Below, one piece after another: positions 12,943 to 13,409 of a stretch of 13,409 nt of DNA. Source of the DNA: Patescibacteria group bacterium UBA6130 (lineage in GTDB: Bacteria; Patescibacteriota; Microgenomatia; UBA12405; UBA6130). The position numbers were made by a program, and so were the translations under genes. The stretch covers positions 1 to 13,409 of the forward strand of contig DIVO01000077.1 of NCBI GenBank assembly GCA_002428285.1. The letters run 5' to 3'. The notes under the pieces are model-generated. The model was not told the origin of the DNA. It saw nothing but the letters and a program-made list of their open reading frames with translations, and ran no database searches. The stretch's first letter is position 1. Each line of letters begins with the position of its first letter.

Positions 12943-13409
12943 TTATTTTTCATCAAGCATTTTTATCCATTCAATAGCCTGATTGATATTTAATAGTTTT
13001 TGTTCTCCTGTTTGCAGATTTTTTACGGTTATCAAATCCTGCTTTACCTCGTTTTCTCCTAAAATAAAGGCAAATGATATTTTGTTTTTACTGGCAAAAG
13101 ACAATATCTTGCCAATTTTTTCTTTCTGACTAAAAAGGTTTGTGTTGATCATATTTTTTCTCAGCTGATTGGCTATATCTATGCCGTTTGATAGATAACC
13201 TTCCATGGGAATAACAATGGCCTTAATTAATCCCTGTTTATCCTCTATTGAGTCTTGGATAACAGAAAAGAGCCTTGTTACTCCAATTGATATACCCACA
13301 CCAGGGAGTTTATTATCGGTATAAAATTGGGAAAGGTTGTCATATCTTCCGCCCGAACAAACACTACCCAACTGGGGATATTTACCTAAAAATGTTTCAT
13401 AGACTGTTC
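12943..13409 (-). CDS. hisS: Histidyl-tRNA synthetase, C-terminal part (5' end outside window)
   Basis: The frame is open to the right edge of the window, giving ~155 C-terminal residues. It begins 'TVYETFLGKYPQLGSVCSGG' and continues with RYDNL, the HisA-type motif that distinguishes HisRS from other class II synthetases. Class II motif 3 follows as 'GVGISIGVTRL'. The remaining ~95 residues form the anticodon-binding domain with 'AIVIPME', 'ANQLRKN', 'FAFILGENE' and 'TVKNLQTGEQ'. HisZ, an ATP phosphoribosyltransferase regulatory subunit, is unlikely because the anticodon-binding domain is intact. It is the first visible gene of a three-gene operon; the promoter is beyond the window. Confidence 0.95.
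   Translation of the reverse strand, partial: TVYETFLGKYPQLGSVCSGGRYDNLSQFYTDNKLPGVGISIGVTRLFSVIQDSIEDKQGLIKAIVIPMEGYLSNGIDIANQLRKNMINTNLFSQKEKIGKILSFASKNKISFAFILGENEVKQDLITVKNLQTGEQKLLNINQAIEWIKMLDEK

Overview
The window is a compact, AT-rich bacterial chromosome segment with no mobile element, tRNA, rRNA or CRISPR array. The gene content (a winged-helix/degenerate nucleotidyltransferase regulator, a DUF3048 protein, a shortened aspartyl-tRNA synthetase, a proline-rich membrane protein of a kind I associate with these genomes, a PspC protein) suggests a Candidate Phyla Radiation (Patescibacteria) organism, probably a Microgenomates-like lineage. That placement is inference from style and has not been tested. 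TGA acts as a stop (AbrB-like gene, secD, recJ), which argues against the UGA=Gly code of Gracilibacteria and Absconditabacteria.

Layout. Positions 1-3456 (+) form a tight run: the C-terminal end of a DUF3048 envelope protein, a wHTH regulator with a nucleotidyltransferase-like C-terminus, an orphan AbrB-type DNA-binding protein, then secD and secF joined by an ATGA overlap. A CCA-adding/poly(A) polymerase-type nucleotidyltransferase gene (3445-4836, -) ends tail-to-tail inside secF. A 167-base divergent intergenic region precedes recJ, aspS and a D,D-carboxypeptidase gene (5004-8947, +). A single-pass membrane protein of unknown function (8954-10006, -) and gltX (10046-11494, +) diverge from only 39 bases. 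A PspC-LiaF-like membrane protein gene (11561-12079, +) faces a minus-strand operon made of hisS (truncated by the window end), a DUF192 protein and a YvlD/phage-holin-like membrane protein.

Together the genes cover protein export (SecDF), tRNA charging and maturation (AspRS, GluRS, HisRS, CCA enzyme), DNA repair (RecJ) and the cell envelope (DUF3048, carboxypeptidase, PspC, YvlD). I found no obvious new multi-gene system. The most interesting points are smaller. Two fully overlapping divergent promoters seem to drive leaderless mRNAs. The AspRS has no GAD domain and carries a His typical of non-discriminating enzymes. A potential RNA hairpin holds the AbrB start codon in its loop. A seven-codon ORF links the recJ stop to the aspS start through two ATGA junctions. 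No intergenic stretch exceeds 300 bases; the longest is 4837-5003.
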